16,563 nucleotides of DNA from CBDCLY01 sp965218715 (lineage in GTDB: Bacteria; Bacteroidota; Bacteroidia; Flavobacteriales_E; Vicingaceae). The notes beneath the pieces are model-generated. The model was not told where the DNA came from. It ran no database searches and worked only from the letters and a program-made list of their open reading frames with translations. This document shows positions 16,140-16,563 of the stretch, one piece after another (position 1 is the first letter of the stretch; each line of letters opens with the position of its first letter). The translations under genes and the position numbers were made by a program. The stretch spans positions 1 through 16,563 of the forward strand of contig CBDCLY010000026.1 in NCBI GenBank assembly GCA_965218715.1, in the 5' to 3' direction.

Positions 16140-16563
16140 ATTGCTTAATTCTAGATTGAACTTGTACGGCCTTGGTTGCTTTAGCTCTAAATCGATCTAT
16201 GAATTCTTCAGTTTGTTTAATTTGTTTTTGCTGATTGTTGTAAGCAGCAAGCTCTTGTTCTCTTCTTTCTTTTCTTAAACTTAGGTAACGTGTGTATGGT
16301 GCTGGGTAATCATAAATTTTACCCAAAGAAATTTCTATTGTTCTGTTGGTAAGATTATCTAAAAATGCTCTATCGTGAGAAATTAGAACCACGGCTCCCG
16401 GGTAACTTTGTAAAAATCCTTCTAACCACTGAATGGATTCAATGTCTAAATGGTTTGTTGGCTCATCCAATAAAAGCAAATCAGATTGTTGCAATAAAAT
16501 TTTGGCCAATTCTATTCGCATTCTCCAACCTCCACTAAACTCATCGGTTTGGCGGTCAAAGTC
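16105..16563 (-). CDS. ABC-F family ATPase, fragment from the first ATP-binding domain to the linker (5' end outside the window)
   Basis: The frame is open at the right edge, so the gene begins outside the window and its first Walker A is missing here. The visible part starts DFDRQTDEFSGGWRMRIELA: the FSGGWRMR signature followed by Walker B LLLLDEPTNHLD and switch ISHDRAFLDNL are characteristic of the first ABC domain of ABC-F proteins. It continues into the interdomain linker (RKERREQELAAYNNQQKQI and FRAKATKAVQVQSRIKQ), which in this family enters the ribosomal E site. Correct coding ends at about 16140; the last residues (FESPGQNRNRC) are out of frame and end at a false stop. The subfamily (EttA, Uup, YheS or resistance type) cannot be fixed; the long coiled-coil C-terminus favours Uup/YheS. 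Confidence 0.8.
   Translation of the reverse strand, partial: DFDRQTDEFSGGWRMRIELAKILLQQSDLLLLDEPTNHLDIESIQWLEGFLQSYPGAVVLISHDRAFLDNLTNRTIEISLGKIYDYPAPYTRYLSLRKERREQELAAYNNQQKQIKQTEEFIDRFRAKATKAVQVQSRIKQFESPGQNRNRC
16138..16140 (-). other. First frameshift site in the ABC-F gene
   Basis: On the minus strand AAG CAA TTT GAA TCG leads to a stop 11 codons after AAG CAA. With two T instead of three it reads AAG CAA TTG AAT CGC CTG GAC AGA, giving KQLNRLDRIEI, the usual ABC-F linker-to-domain join. Confidence 0.8.

Noticed and set aside
1..16563. Mobile element, CRISPR array, tRNA, rRNA or a new defence system
   Set aside because: No transposase, integrase, direct or inverted repeat array, or RNA gene was seen; gene content and order look like core Bacteroidota chromosome, and RecQ and ABC-F are in housekeeping forms.

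Overview
The window looks like a stretch of chromosome from a free-living, AT-rich Bacteroidota (a Cytophagales- or Flavobacteriales-like bacterium; the order is a guess). The evidence is a type IX secretion (T9SS) sorting domain, a PorU2-like gingipain-family protease beside a PorV/PorQ-family porin, a DUF5686 outer-membrane protein, a TatC with the long first periplasmic loop I associate with this phylum, and one exact Bacteroidota-type promoter (TTG-N19-TAnnTTTG). I see no mobile element, CRISPR array, tRNA or rRNA. Coding density is very high, and no gene-free stretch exceeds about 160 bases.

Layout. (1) Positions 1-576 (+) hold the C-terminal end of a T9SS cargo protein. It converges, with overlapping stop codons, on (2) a minus-strand pair at 573-6626: a PorV/PorQ-family outer-membrane protein followed by a very large PorU2-like C25 protease. 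The protease frame is broken once, at a T6 run at 2493-2498. (3) A divergent pair, pssA-purS (+, 6787-7750), encodes phosphatidylserine synthase and the small PurS subunit of FGAM synthase. (4) A minus-strand operon, kdsD-tatC-DUF5686-lptB (12796 down to 7740), combines Kdo synthesis, Tat export, an outer-membrane barrel protein and the LPS-export ATPase. (5) recQ (+, 12903-15083) diverges from kdsD. (6) An ABC-F ATPase (-, 15092 to beyond the window end) converges on recQ and is split by two single-base shifts.

How the genes fit together. Most of the window serves the cell envelope: T9SS maturation (PorU2-like and PorV-like), phospholipid synthesis (PssA), LPS precursor and transport (KdsD, LptB), Tat export (TatC) and a surface or outer-membrane protein (DUF5686). 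RecQ, PurS and ABC-F are housekeeping neighbours.

I did not find a clearly new system. The most notable points are three single-base excesses, all lying toward the two ends of the window, which break two genes whose motifs are otherwise intact. Also of interest are the domain make-up of the giant PorU2-like protein (including a probable ILEI/FAM3-like domain) and the position of DUF5686 inside an LPS/Tat operon. All family assignments come from reading motifs by eye; no database search was run.
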